Shown here in pieces: positions 34,887 through 43,569 of a stretch of DNA of 64,000 nucleotides; the stretch's first letter is position 1, and every line of letters begins with the position of its first letter. Under the pieces are notes generated by a model. The model saw only the letters and a program-made list of their open reading frames with translations, was not told the DNA's origin and searched no databases. The stretch spans positions 1 to 64,000 of the forward strand of contig JAISKB010000024.1 of the NCBI GenBank assembly GCA_031261085.1. The letters are read 5' to 3'. The position numbers and the translations under genes were made by a program. The stretch is from Christensenellaceae bacterium (GTDB lineage: Bacteria; Bacillota; Clostridia; Christensenellales; CAG-138).

Positions 34887-37445
34887 TTATTTGGTATCGT
34901 ACCAGCTTTTGCCCACGCGCACATCGGCCAGCAGCGGCACGCGCAGTTGCATAACATCCTGCATACAGGCGCGAAGCAGCGGTTCCACCCGCGCCACCTC
35001 CGCCTCGGGCGTGTCGATGATGAGCTCATCGTGTATCTGCAAAATCAGCTTGGCGCGCAGCCCTTCGCCCTGCAGCGCCGCGTGCACCCGCACCATGGCC
35101 AGCTTGATGATATCCGCCGCCGTGCCCTGTATGGGCATGTTCATCGCCACCCGCTCGCCAAAGCTGCGGGTGTTGAAGTTGGACGCGCGCAGCTCGGGCA
35201 GCTCGCGCCGGCGCCCCAAAAGCGTTTTGGCGTAGCCCGCCTGCCTGCCCTCCTTCACACATTGCTGCATAAAGGCGTGTACGCCCGGGTAGCGTTCAAA
35301 ATACTTGGCAATATACGCCCCCGCTTCCTTGCGGCTCACGCCGATGTTGCGCGCAAGCCCATAGTCGCTGATGCCGTATACGATGCCGAAGTTGACCGCC
35401 TTGGCCGCGCTGCGCTGCGCGCCCGTCACCTGCTCCACCGGCACATCGAGCACCTCGCTGGCCGTGCGCGCGTGTATATCCACCCCCGAAAGGAACGCGT
35501 CTATCATGGCGGCGTCGCCGCTCATATGCGCCAGCAGCCGCAGCTCGATTTGAGAATAATCCGCGCCCACCAGCAAATTGCCGGGGCTGGATACGAATGC
35601 GCGGCGAATCTCCCGCCCCTGCTCGGTGCGCACGGGTATGTTCTGCAAATTGGGCTCGGCGCTGGATATGCGCCCCGTCGCAGTCACGTTTTGGTTGAAG
35701 CTGGTGTGTATGCGGCCCTCCGGGCGGAGCAGCGCAAGCAGGCCGTCGATAAACGTGCTTTTGAGCTTGGCCAAAAAGCGGTATTCCAGTAGCAGCGGCA
35801 CGATGGGGTGCAGCTCGCTGATAGCCTCCAGCACCTCCGCATCGGTAGAATAGCCCGACTTGGTTTTTTTCTGCGGCGGCAGGCCCAGTTTTTCGAACAG
35901 GATGCCTCCCAGCTGCTTGGGTGAGAGTATGTTGAACTCCTCCCCCGCCAGCTCGTATATCCGCCGCTGCATGGCGGCAAGGCGCGCGGCAAAATCCTGG
36001 CTCAGGCCATCGAGCACGGTGCGGTCCACAGCGAAGCCGATGCGCTCCATGTCGTATAGCACCCCTACCAGCGGCAGCTCCATCGCGGTATACAGCGCTT
36101 CCATGCCCTTTTCGCGCAGCTCCTGCAGCATCTGCCCCGATAGGCCCAGCAGGCCGGCCGCATCGGCGCTTGTGCCCCGCTCGGCGCACAGGGTGGTGAG
36201 CGTACCTGCCGGATGTATGGCGTGCAGCAGGTAATCCTGTATCATAGCATCCTGCACGCCGCCGCAAAGCTCCACGCCATAGCGGGCCAGCACATGCCGC
36301 AGCCGCTTGGCGTCAAATACGATTTTTTCTATGCCGGCATCCTCTAACAGCGGACGCAGCGCGCGCAGCGTAGCCGCTTCATCCAACCCCGGTTCAAACA
36401 GCGTGGCCCCGCCCAATGTGATTTTATATTGCGTATCGGGCTCCGCGCACAAATACAGATGTTCCCCCAAGGTTACCGCCAGCCGCTCCTGCCCGTTTAG
36501 GGCTTGTACGGCGGCCGCAAGCGCGGCTTCTTCAGATGCCATGATGGTTTTGGCCTGCACGGCCAAAACGGGCGGGGGCGGCGGCGCATCACCGCCGGGC
36601 AGGCGGTTGATGATGGCGCGCAGCTCCAGCTCGCGCAGCAGGGGCAGCGCGCTTGCAAAACGCTCGGTATAAAGCGCGCAATCCGCCAGCGAGGTCGTGA
36701 CCGGCGCGGCGGTATCGATAAGCCCCAGCCGGTAGCTCATGCGGGCGGATTCGCCCCCCGTCTCCAGCTTTTGGCGGAGCGCGCCCTTTTCCTGCGCGGC
36801 GTTTTGCAGCGCGTTTTCCATCGTGCCATATTTTTCGAGCAGCTTTTGCGCGGTCTTTTCCCCCACGCCGGGTATGCCGGGCAGGTTGTCGGAAGCATCC
36901 CCCATCAAGCCCTTCAAATCGGGCATACGGTTTGGCGTTAGGCCATAGCGTTCGAGCAGAGCCGCTTCATCATATTCCACCGTTTCGCTTATGCCCTTAT
37001 GCGTCATCAGCACATGGGTTTGGGGGGTAATCAGCTGCAGCGCATCGCGGTCGCCCGTCACCAGCAGGGCATCCACCCCTTGCGCGTTGGCCATGCGGGA
37101 AAACGTGCCCAATATATCATCCGCTTCGTAACGCTCGCATTCGCACTGGCATATGCCCATTGCGCCCAGCACCTGCTTGAGCAGCGGGAACTGCGTGCGC
37201 AGGTCATCCGGCGTGGCCTGCCGCCCGGCCTTATAAGCGGCATACGTTTCGTGCCGAAAGGTGGGGCCGTGCATATCGAAAGCCACCAGCAGATATTGCG
37301 GCTCCATGGCGATGAGCTTTAATAGCATGCTCAAAAAGCCGAATACCGCGCCGGTGGGCACTCCATTTTTTGTGGTCATGGAGGGCAGGGCATAAAATGC
37401 CCTGTATAGCAAGCTGTTGCCGTCTATCGCAATAAGCCTTTTCAA
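34887..37445 (-). CDS. polA: DNA polymerase I
   Basis: 852 residues. 5' nuclease domain at the start (LIAIDGNSLLYRAFYALP; RYEADDILGT; TGDRDALQL; GIPGVGEKTAQKLL), middle 3'-5' exonuclease-like domain, and the polymerase domain with DYSQIELR (about residue 627), motif B-like KAVNFGIVYG and QIHDELIID (about residue 805). The middle domain lacks the DxE exonuclease motif expected near its start (the segment reads RLAVTLGEHLYL), so proofreading is probably lost, as in many Firmicutes. TTG 37445 follows GAGGTG by 6 bases and gives (M)KRLIAIDGNS. Confidence 0.97.
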   Translation of the reverse strand: MKRLIAIDGNSLLYRAFYALPSMTTKNGVPTGAVFGFLSMLLKLIAMEPQYLLVAFDMHGPTFRHETYAAYKAGRQATPDDLRTQFPLLKQVLGAMGICQCECERYEADDILGTFSRMANAQGVDALLVTGDRDALQLITPQTHVLMTHKGISETVEYDEAALLERYGLTPNRMPDLKGLMGDASDNLPGIPGVGEKTAQKLLEKYGTMENALQNAAQEKGALRQKLETGGESARMSYRLGLIDTAAPVTTSLADCALYTERFASALPLLRELELRAIINRLPGGDAPPPPPVLAVQAKTIMASEEAALAAAVQALNGQERLAVTLGEHLYLCAEPDTQYKITLGGATLFEPGLDEAATLRALRPLLEDAGIEKIVFDAKRLRHVLARYGVELCGGVQDAMIQDYLLHAIHPAGTLTTLCAERGTSADAAGLLGLSGQMLQELREKGMEALYTAMELPLVGVLYDMERIGFAVDRTVLDGLSQDFAARLAAMQRRIYELAGEEFNILSPKQLGGILFEKLGLPPQKKTKSGYSTDAEVLEAISELHPIVPLLLEYRFLAKLKSTFIDGLLALLRPEGRIHTSFNQNVTATGRISSAEPNLQNIPVRTEQGREIRRAFVSSPGNLLVGADYSQIELRLLAHMSGDAAMIDAFLSGVDIHARTASEVLDVPVEQVTGAQRSAAKAVNFGIVYGISDYGLARNIGVSRKEAGAYIAKYFERYPGVHAFMQQCVKEGRQAGYAKTLLGRRRELPELRASNFNTRSFGERVAMNMPIQGTAADIIKLAMVRVHAALQGEGLRAKLILQIHDELIIDTPEAEVARVEPLLRACMQDVMQLRVPLLADVRVGKSWYDTK

Positions 37446-37503
37446 TCGTGTCACCTCGCGCAAAGCTTTTACAGCTTCACTTTCATTAGAACCATTAAAA
37501 CAT

Positions 37504-37535
37504 ACGAACCGTTAAAAAGCAATTTAACGGTTCGT
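37504..37535 (-). terminator. Terminator hairpin after pyrimidine-nucleoside phosphorylase
   Basis: Perfect 13-bp stem (acgaaccgttaaa / tttaacggttcgt), six-base loop, followed on the minus strand by ATGTTTTAATGG. A short T-run only. Sits between the phosphorylase stop and polA. Confidence 0.6.
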
Positions 37536-37577
37536 GAATTATCGTAATTCGCCCGCGTTTGCCAAGCGATTTTTACT

Positions 37578-38903
37578 CTACCGCTCTTGTGCCGCCCGCA
37601 CAACATCATAAACCAGCGGCGCGGGCGCGGGTTGCTCACTTTCAAGCCGTATGGCGCCCTTGAGCGCCTGCATGGCTTCCTCCAGCCGCGCTTCGTCATT
37701 GACATAGAGCGTAGCGACCGGCTCATCCTTTAAAACATAGTCGCCCTGCCGTTTGTGCATCACCAGGCCCACCGCCGGGTCGATGGCATCGGTCTTTTTT
37801 GCGCGGCCCGCCCCCAGCATTTGCGCCGCCTGGCCTATGGCCTCGGCCTGCATACCGCCCACGAAGCCGGCCCGCCCCAGCGTGACTGGCACCTGCCTGC
37901 GCACGGTGCAAAGCGCGTCGATATTTTCGAGACAATTCTCTTGCGCGCCCAGCGCCACCAGCATTTCGCGCAGCTTTTTTAGCCCCGCGCCATCGTATAG
38001 CGCCCGGTTGAGCAGCGCTTCCGCCACCGCCTGCGTATGGGCGACGCCGCCCAGCAGCAGCATGTTGGTAGCGAGCAGCATGCATACCTTATACAGCGGG
38101 TCGCCCTCGGGTATTTCCCCGCGCAGCATCTGCACCGCCTCCCGCACCTCCAGCGCGTTGCCTACCGCACAGCCCAGCGGTTGGTTCATATCCGTGAGTA
38201 TAGCCACGGTTTTGCGCCCCACATGCTCGCCGATTTGCACCATGGTTTGGGCGAGCTCCCGCGCCTCCTCCACCGCTTGCATAAACGCGCCGCTGCCCAC
38301 CTTCACATCCAGCACGATGGCATCCGTGCCGGCGGCCAGCTTTTTACTCATGATGCTCGATGCGATGAGCGGTATGCTCTGCACCGTGCCCGTCACATCC
38401 CGCAGGGCGTACATCAGCTTATCGGCCGGCACCAAGTCCCCCGTTTGCCCCGTTACGCACAGGCCCGTTTGGCGCACGATGCGCTTAAAGTCCTCGATGG
38501 GCTGGGCGATGTTTACGCCGGGTATGGCTTCGAGCTTATCGATTGTGCCGCCGGTATGGCCCAAGCCCCGCCCGCTCATCTTGGCGACGGTGCCCCCGCA
38601 GGCTGCCACCAGCGGCGCGATTACCAGCGTGGTGGTATCCCCCACGCCGCCGGTAGAGTGTTTATCGAGCTTGACGCCGGGCAGATCGCTTAAATCCACC
38701 ACCTCGCCGGAATGCCACATGGCGCGGGTGAGCTCGCCGGTTTCCGCCGCGGTCATGCCGTTGAAGCAAACGGCCATCATCCAGGCGGACATCTGATAAT
38801 CCTTCACATCACCCTGTACAAAGCCATCCACCAAAAAGCGGATTTCCTCCGGCGTATGCGCGCCGCCCGCTCGCTTCTTTAAAATAAGGTCTACCATTCG
38901 CAT
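37578..38903 (-). CDS. pdp: Pyrimidine-nucleoside phosphorylase
   Basis: 441 residues, cleaving thymidine/uridine with phosphate. Family signature SGRGLGHTGGTIDKLEAIPG (about 114-133), HSTGGVGDTTT phosphate loop, AWMMAVCFNGM and the C-terminal AVGLVMHKRQGDYVLKDEPVATLYVND domain. Length and motifs fit PdpA/DeoA; the two cannot be separated firmly from sequence alone. First gene of the minus-strand block that ends near 20.7 kb. Confidence 0.93.
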   Translation of the reverse strand: MRMVDLILKKRAGGAHTPEEIRFLVDGFVQGDVKDYQMSAWMMAVCFNGMTAAETGELTRAMWHSGEVVDLSDLPGVKLDKHSTGGVGDTTTLVIAPLVAACGGTVAKMSGRGLGHTGGTIDKLEAIPGVNIAQPIEDFKRIVRQTGLCVTGQTGDLVPADKLMYALRDVTGTVQSIPLIASSIMSKKLAAGTDAIVLDVKVGSGAFMQAVEEARELAQTMVQIGEHVGRKTVAILTDMNQPLGCAVGNALEVREAVQMLRGEIPEGDPLYKVCMLLATNMLLLGGVAHTQAVAEALLNRALYDGAGLKKLREMLVALGAQENCLENIDALCTVRRQVPVTLGRAGFVGGMQAEAIGQAAQMLGAGRAKKTDAIDPAVGLVMHKRQGDYVLKDEPVATLYVNDEARLEEAMQALKGAIRLESEQPAPAPLVYDVVRAAQER

Positions 38904-39051
38904 GGATATACGCTCCTGTTAGTGTATAATATTAATGTATATATCGCCGATGGTAAAATAATGTTAACCATCCCTTAAAGTGTATCACACACCACTCGCT
39001 TCTTCAACCAAATAGCGGTATCATCGCGCGCGGGCAGGGCATACTAACAAC

Positions 39052-39270
39052 ATGAAAAATTGGGAAGAGCTTACAACCGAGCTGATAGCCGCCCTGGAGC
39101 GCAGCCGCGTGCGCGAGTTGGCGCAAATCATGAGCAACACCCGCCGCCTGCTGTGGAACAGCTTCCTTTCGGGCATATTTCGCGGGCTGGGCGCGGCGCT
39201 GGGGTTTTCGGTGCTGGGCGCCATTGCGCTGCTGATTCTTGCCCGCATATTCGGCGTAGAGCTCGCTTAG
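39052..39270 (+). CDS. DUF5665 small membrane protein
   Basis: 72 residues. A helical N-terminus (ELTTELIAALERSRVRELAQIMSNTRRLLWNSF) and one membrane segment (LGAALGFSVLGAIALLILARIF), the usual pattern of DUF5665 proteins. Ribosome site weak (GGGCAGGGC further upstream). Function unknown. Confidence 0.75.
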   Translation: MKNWEELTTELIAALERSRVRELAQIMSNTRRLLWNSFLSGIFRGLGAALGFSVLGAIALLILARIFGVELA

Positions 39271-39309
39271 CCGCGCCGCGTTTTTTGCCCGGCGCGCGAA
39301 ATTGCCCTC

Positions 39310-39338
39310 TTGTCAAAACGCATTCCATACATTATAAT
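39310..39338 (+). promoter_or_regulatory. Sigma-A promoter of tRNA-Val
   Basis: TTGTCA, exactly 17-bp spacer, TATAAT, ending 12 bases before the tRNA. A near-consensus promoter. Confidence 0.85.
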
Positions 39339-39350
39339 TATATGCGTTCG

Positions 39351-39427
39351 GGGGATATAGCTCAGCTGGTTAGAGCGCTTCGCTCACATCGAAGAGGTCG
39401 GGGGTTCGAGTCCCTCTATCCCCACCA
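39351..39427 (+). tRNA. tRNA-Val (anticodon CAC)
   Basis: 77 nt with encoded CCA. Acceptor GGGGATA pairs TATCCCC; D-arm GCTCAGCTGGTTAGAGC; anticodon loop CTCACAT with stem CTTCG/CGAAG gives CAC; T-arm GGGGGTTCGAGTCCCTC. No 3'-end duplication (att site) was found elsewhere in the window. Confidence 0.96.
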
Positions 39428-39433
39428 AAAATC

Positions 39434-39460
39434 AAGGGTCGCCCATCAGGTGGCCCTTTG
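39434..39460 (+). terminator. Terminator hairpin of tRNA-Val
   Basis: Stem aagggtcgcc / ggtggccctt (with two G-U type pairs) and T-rich tail tttgttgttg, starting 7 bases after the tRNA. Confidence 0.65.
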
Positions 39461-39577
39461 TTGTTGCATACAGTCGCGGAACTCGAAGTCGTGACCTCAT
39501 TTTGCGTTTGATATTGTATTTCGCCCAAAAAAATAATTGTTGTTGCGCACCTCCCAATCCCCCGCCTTAAAAACCGC

Positions 39578-39606
39578 TTGACCGCAGGTAAAAAATATAT
39601 TAACAT
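39578..39606 (+). promoter_or_regulatory. Possible promoter of the 4Fe-4S/peptidase operon
   Basis: TTGACC, 17-bp spacer, TAACAT in an AT-rich stretch. The rest of the 39461-39769 gap holds no convincing gene; a GAAAGAAGGG ribosome site precedes the ATG at 39770. Confidence 0.4.
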
Positions 39607-39769
39607 ATTAAACATATAAATATACTATGATTATCGGGGTGTCGTGCCCGAAATTCCCGTATTATGCCTTGTATTAGGGCAGCGCCCGCACCACAACAAA
39701 TGGATTTTGCTGGGCACGGGTTACAATATGAAGCCAATTGGGGTATCCTAGTGAAAGAAGGGCATTTTT

Positions 39770-40282
39770 ATGGCGGATGCACAGAATAAAAAATGGCTAC
39801 CAAGCATACAGGGTTGGTCTTGGATCATCACCATCGTATGGGTTGCGATTGCAAACCTATGGCACCCGTTTGGCTTATATGGGCTGGTGTGCATGTTCAC
39901 GCCCATTATTATCGCGCTTTCCGGCAGGGGAAAAATGCACTGCGCCCGCATCTGCCCGCGTGGGTCGTTCATCGGCTTATTCACGCGGAAAATATCCATT
40001 GGGCTGAAAAAGCCGGCGTTTATGAAATCCCGCGCCTTCCACTGGGCTTTGTGGGGCGTGATGATGGGCGCTTTCGCGGGGCTGCTGGTTTGGTCGGTTC
40101 CAAAGGGTGTGTATATCGTTGGCAACACCATCCTGGTATTTATGGAAGCCGCCACCGTGCTGGCATTTTTGTTCGGCATTCTGTTTACGCCCAGGGCCTG
40201 GTGCACCGTGTGCCCCATGGGCTTCACCTCCGGGAATTTACGCGGCCTTGTGGAAAGGGCCAGTAAGGAGAAACCGCAATGA
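39770..40282 (+). CDS. Membrane 4Fe-4S-binding protein (NapH/CcoG-like)
   Basis: 170 residues. Membrane segments at about 18-35, 38-50, 80-100 and 110-135. Two Cys motifs, CARICPRGSF (CxxxCP) and CTVCPMGF (CxxCP), are the kind seen in NapH/NosR-type membrane ferredoxins, which pass electrons across or near the membrane. The redox partner is not encoded here. Its stop overlaps the start of the peptidase gene (ATGA). Confidence 0.8.
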   Translation: MADAQNKKWLPSIQGWSWIITIVWVAIANLWHPFGLYGLVCMFTPIIIALSGRGKMHCARICPRGSFIGLFTRKISIGLKKPAFMKSRAFHWALWGVMMGAFAGLLVWSVPKGVYIVGNTILVFMEAATVLAFLFGILFTPRAWCTVCPMGFTSGNLRGLVERASKEKPQ

Positions 40283-41394
40283 GCCAAACCCGCTTATGGG
40301 AAACCTTTTCCTCACTCATAACGATAGACAGCCCCTCCTTTAAAGAGCGGCTGTTTTGTGACGCGCTGAAGGAGCGCCTTAACGCCTTGGGTGTGGAAAC
40401 CTATGAGGATAGTGCAGGAGAAAGCATCGGCGGTGACTGCGGCAATTTACACGGTTTTTTGCCCGGGAGCTTGTCGCTCCCTCCCCTGCTGTTTTCCGCG
40501 CATATGGATACTGTGGAGCCGGGGCGCGGCAAGCGGGCGGTTTTGGGCGAGGAGGGCCGAATAACCTCCGCCGGAGATACGATTTTGGGCGCGGATGACG
40601 CCGCGGGCATTGCGGCGATTTTGGAAGCGCTGACCCGCCTGAAAGAGCGAAACCTCCCCCACCGCCCCATTGAGCTGCTGTTCCCCGTGGCGGAGGAACG
40701 CTATGGCCTGGGTTCAGCCGTGGCGGATTATGGCCGGATTCACGCCAAAGAGGCTTACACGCTGGATTTGGGCGGCGCCATTGGCGAAGCCGCGCATGCG
40801 GCGCCCACCTTGCTCGCCTTCGAAATAACCGTCACGGGGAAGGCGGCCCACGCGGGCTTTGCACCCAAGGAGGGCATACACGCCATCGCGGCGGCGGCAA
40901 AGTCCATCGCCCGCATACCGGTTGGCGAGCCTGAACCCGGGGTTACCTGCAACATCGGGGGTATTGAAGGCGGCGAGGCAGCCAACATCATCCCCGCCCT
41001 ATGCAGGGTGAGCGGAGAGATCCGAAGTCTTTCGCACGCCAAGGTTTTGGCATGGTGGGAAGCGGTGCAGGCCATTTTTGAGGAAGAAGCGCGCGCGGCA
41101 GGGGCAAGGATTGCCGCAGAGGGGCGCTGTGAAATAACCGCCTACGAAACGCCGCTCAGCAGCCCGGTTGTACGCCGCTTTAAAGAGGCCTGCCAAAAGA
41201 CGGGGGTTGCGGCCAGCATCCACCCCACCCTGGGCGGGAGCGACCAGAATAACTTTGCGCAGCACGGCATAGAGGGCTTGGTCATCGCCTGCTCTATGCA
41301 TGATGTGCACAGCACCCGCGAATATGCAAACCTGAACGAAATACAGCAATGCGCTGAATTGGTTTTGGCGCTTATATTGGAGGAAGTGCCATGA
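40279..41394 (+). CDS. M20-family metallopeptidase (PepT-like)
   Basis: 371 residues. Metal ligands and catalytic residues: His75/Asp77 (SAHMDTVEPG), Asp106 (LGADDAAG), Glu139-140 (PVAEERYG), Asp163 (TLDLGG) and His341 (CSMHDVHSTRE). The dimerisation domain lies at about 180-285. Order and motifs match tripeptidase/PepT-like and related M20 aminopeptidases acting on short peptides. Coupled by four-base overlaps to both neighbours. Confidence 0.9.
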   Translation: MSQTRLWETFSSLITIDSPSFKERLFCDALKERLNALGVETYEDSAGESIGGDCGNLHGFLPGSLSLPPLLFSAHMDTVEPGRGKRAVLGEEGRITSAGDTILGADDAAGIAAILEALTRLKERNLPHRPIELLFPVAEERYGLGSAVADYGRIHAKEAYTLDLGGAIGEAAHAAPTLLAFEITVTGKAAHAGFAPKEGIHAIAAAAKSIARIPVGEPEPGVTCNIGGIEGGEAANIIPALCRVSGEIRSLSHAKVLAWWEAVQAIFEEEARAAGARIAAEGRCEITAYETPLSSPVVRRFKEACQKTGVAASIHPTLGGSDQNNFAQHGIEGLVIACSMHDVHSTREYANLNEIQQCAELVLALILEEVP

Positions 41395-42011
41395 GAAACC
41401 CATTGCAATACCAACGCACGGAATATGACTGCGGGCCGACAGCCTTGCTCAACGCAGTCAGCTTCCTGTTCGGCAGGAATCAAATCCCGCCGGATATTTT
41501 AAAATATGTGATGATGTATTCGCTGGATACTTATAACGAGCAGGGCGAGGCTTGCAAGGAGGGCACCTCCGCCATGGCGATGATGTTCCTTTCGAACTGG
41601 CTCAACCAATACGCAAAAATCGGGAAGCTGCCCATAGCCAGTGAATTTATCAGCAAGGAACAGGTGGGCCTGAGCGAGAACAGCCGTATCGTTTCGGCGC
41701 TCCAGCAGGGTGGCGCGGTCGTGCTGCGGCTGTGGCATGGCTGCGGCCATTATGTTACCCTAACCGGGATTTCAAGCAACAGCATAACCCTGTTTGACCC
41801 ATATTTCCGCTGCCAATCTTTTAAGGAGAATGGAATTGTCGTAATAAAGGATAAGCCCTGCGCCGCCAACCGCCGCGTGAATTTTGCCGTGTTTAACCAG
41901 CCGGGCAAGCACCCTTATTCACTGGAGGGGCTGGAGAAGCGGGAAGCGGTGATTTTGTTCAACACCCAAACCCGCAAAACGCCCGAAAGCACAATTGAGT
42001 ATTTTTTGTGA
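41391..42011 (+). CDS. C39-like cysteine peptidase domain protein
   Basis: 206 residues, no signal peptide. Papain-like triad residues typical of C39/BtrH-type domains: Cys14 (YDCGPTALLNAV), His120 (GCGHYVTLTGI), Asp136 (TLFDPYFR). Could mature or cleave a small peptide; alone, without the ABC exporter fused to true C39 proteins. Operon with the M20 peptidase suggests peptide processing. Last GC-rich gene before the AT-rich island. Confidence 0.75.
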   Translation: MRNPLQYQRTEYDCGPTALLNAVSFLFGRNQIPPDILKYVMMYSLDTYNEQGEACKEGTSAMAMMFLSNWLNQYAKIGKLPIASEFISKEQVGLSENSRIVSALQQGGAVVLRLWHGCGHYVTLTGISSNSITLFDPYFRCQSFKENGIVVIKDKPCAANRRVNFAVFNQPGKHPYSLEGLEKREAVILFNTQTRKTPESTIEYFL

Positions 42012-42147
42012 GATGGGGGCGCGGTTGGGGGGATGCTGCATAAGCCAACCCACCAACGCGCAGCCCGGGCAACGCGCCGTTTTCGGCGTTCCATACGCCG
42101 CGCCGGGGAACACGGCCTTTTTGTTGTGATTTTTAGCGTACCCGCTA

Positions 42148-42176
42148 TTGACCTATGTCTTAAAATGGTTTAAACT
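42148..42176 (+). promoter_or_regulatory. Promoter candidate at start of AT-rich island
   Basis: TTGACC, 17-bp spacer, TAAACT, about 88 bases before lipoprotein gene 42265-42855. The 42012-42147 stretch only shows GC-rich hairpin-prone sequence after the C39-like gene. Confidence 0.45.
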
Positions 42177-42264
42177 CTCACTATCAGAAAAAATTGTAAA
42201 AAACATCTTGTGATGCAATTCTAAATTTATGATAATTGTTATTTCGAGTAAATGAGGTACGATA

Positions 42265-42855
42265 ATGAAGAAATTTAATTACTGCCAATTGTTTTTGGTG
42301 GGCATTGTCCTAGTTCTTGTTTTATCAGGATGCCAATCTTACCTTTGGAAATTTGCGTGGAGACATTATTTTTTCCATATTGACGCAATTGAAGAATCAG
42401 AGCTGTCAATACGTGAGCAGGTGGAAAGTGAGAATTTCAAAACCGGTAAAATTGCAGATGTTTATTTGCGGCCTTTAATGTATGAGCGCGGTGACCCTAA
42501 CCCTATTATGCTTGACTTTTGGATATATGGGAAGAATCCAGATTTGCATTTTTCGGTGAGTGCAGTGGAGATACTGGACACAGATACCGCGCAAGCAGTA
42601 TTTTATTACGATGACACAGTAGCATCCTACTGGAAGCCGCCTTCGGATGCAGATGAAGATTCTATATACAGTGCGCTTTTACAGTTTGACAAACATGTTG
42701 TAAATCTTGATGAAGAATTTCTTGAGAGCAAAGATAACTTCTTGCTGCGCGTTACGGTATGCGACATAGAAACCGAAGAGGATATTGGCACGATAGATTA
42801 TATGGTGCGCCTAGTAAAAGCAACGAATTACGGGCCATGGTTTATATTCCAATAA
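42265..42855 (+). CDS. Lipoprotein, probable immunity protein (paralogue 1)
   Basis: 196 residues. Lipoprotein signal with Cys at residue 23 (VLSGCQSY); then a soluble acidic domain with FKTGKIADVYLRPLM, LHFSVSAVEILDTDT, and CDIETEEDIGTIDYMVRLVKATNYGPW at the end. GAGGT ribosome site. It is ~80-85% identical to the gene at 45755-46345, and both are followed by the same remnant reading ...VELPQV.N. The recurrent position next to Rhs-like debris is the reason to call it an immunity candidate; no known family recognised. Confidence 0.7.
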   Translation: MKKFNYCQLFLVGIVLVLVLSGCQSYLWKFAWRHYFFHIDAIEESELSIREQVESENFKTGKIADVYLRPLMYERGDPNPIMLDFWIYGKNPDLHFSVSAVEILDTDTAQAVFYYDDTVASYWKPPSDADEDSIYSALLQFDKHVVNLDEEFLESKDNFLLRVTVCDIETEEDIGTIDYMVRLVKATNYGPWFIFQ

Positions 42856-42860
42856 AACGT

Positions 42861-42931
42861 TAAACCAGTGGGCTGCGCAATGGGTGGGTGCGGTGGAGTT
42901 GCCACAGGTGGCAAATCCTATTGATATGGGG
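42861..42931 (+). pseudogene. Rhs core remnant
   Basis: In one frame this reads GAVELPQVANPID, matching GVVELPQVENSVEK in the larger remnant at 46357-46545; flanking bases after both upstream lipoprotein genes are also alike. No start; decayed. Confidence 0.45.
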
Positions 42932-42940
42932 GATAAAAGC

Positions 42941-43375
42941 ATGCGTAAAAAATTAACGATTCATCCATTCACTATATTTACGATACTGGCGACATTGTCC
43001 CCGATTGTATTCGGGTTAATCACTTTGGAAATGGCAATATCCATATCCCCAATGATAATTGTGTTTCTTGTAATGAAATATTCTATTTATGGAAGCGGCC
43101 TGTTCTATTGGAAGCTTTTCAACTGGAAGGCTGAAAAACTTCGATTTCACATGAAATGCTTCTTGGGAATAGCGTGCTTGATGCTTTTTGTATCATTGCT
43201 TAGTGCTTTAAGTGGCGCAAGTGGTATGCAGAGTTTCACTGCATTCTTCATGCTTTGGTTTATAAACGGTATAGTAGTGTTTTTGGCCAAACTGAAAGCA
43301 GCGGAGCAAGCAGCAGCACCAACTTTTTTGAAAGATGAAGCAGAGCCAAAACAAGATGCGATGGATAAAGAATAG
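42941..43375 (+). CDS. Small membrane protein, possible immunity protein
   Basis: 144 residues. Four hydrophobic segments (about 10-30, 32-50, 68-90, 95-115) and a polar, charged tail ending KDEAEPKQDAMDKE. GGGGGAT ribosome site and ATG 42941; an upstream frame would add Rhs-remnant residues. Multi-helix membrane immunity proteins are common for pore-forming or envelope-active toxins, but this is inference from context. Family unrecognised. Confidence 0.6.
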   Translation: MRKKLTIHPFTIFTILATLSPIVFGLITLEMAISISPMIIVFLVMKYSIYGSGLFYWKLFNWKAEKLRFHMKCFLGIACLMLFVSLLSALSGASGMQSFTAFFMLWFINGIVVFLAKLKAAEQAAAPTFLKDEAEPKQDAMDKE

Positions 43376-43459
43376 TTGCATTGGTTTATCTCCAGCAACT
43401 ATTGAAGGGAAGCATGCCCTGCATCTTGACAAGGCAATAGCCCCGAACCAACAGTGAGC

Positions 43460-43555
43460 TGCGCAACCGTATCCGGCAAGGGCACGGCGCAGTACGCGTA
43501 TGACGCAGTTCTAACCGGCGCACCCGCACCGCAGCCTCAGTATCAAGGTGCTTAG
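43460..43555 (+). pseudogene. YD-repeat/Rhs-like remnant
   Basis: Reads VSGKGTAQYAYDAVLTGAPAPQPQYQGA then stop; preceded in another frame by LRNRI. The NRI...TQYAYD pattern is typical of YD repeats. No start and frame-broken. Confidence 0.35.
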
Positions 43556-43569
43556 TAAATGGAGGGAAA

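Noticed and set aside
37469..37726. Minus-strand ORF of 85 residues between polA and the phosphorylase
   Set aside because: It overlaps the phosphorylase 3' end and the terminator hairpin in another frame; no ribosome site.
39361..39427. tRNA-Val 3' end as an attachment site for the AT-rich island
   Set aside because: No repeat of the tRNA end was found at the island's right side, and 2.5 kb of typical chromosomal genes lie between them; no integrase is present.
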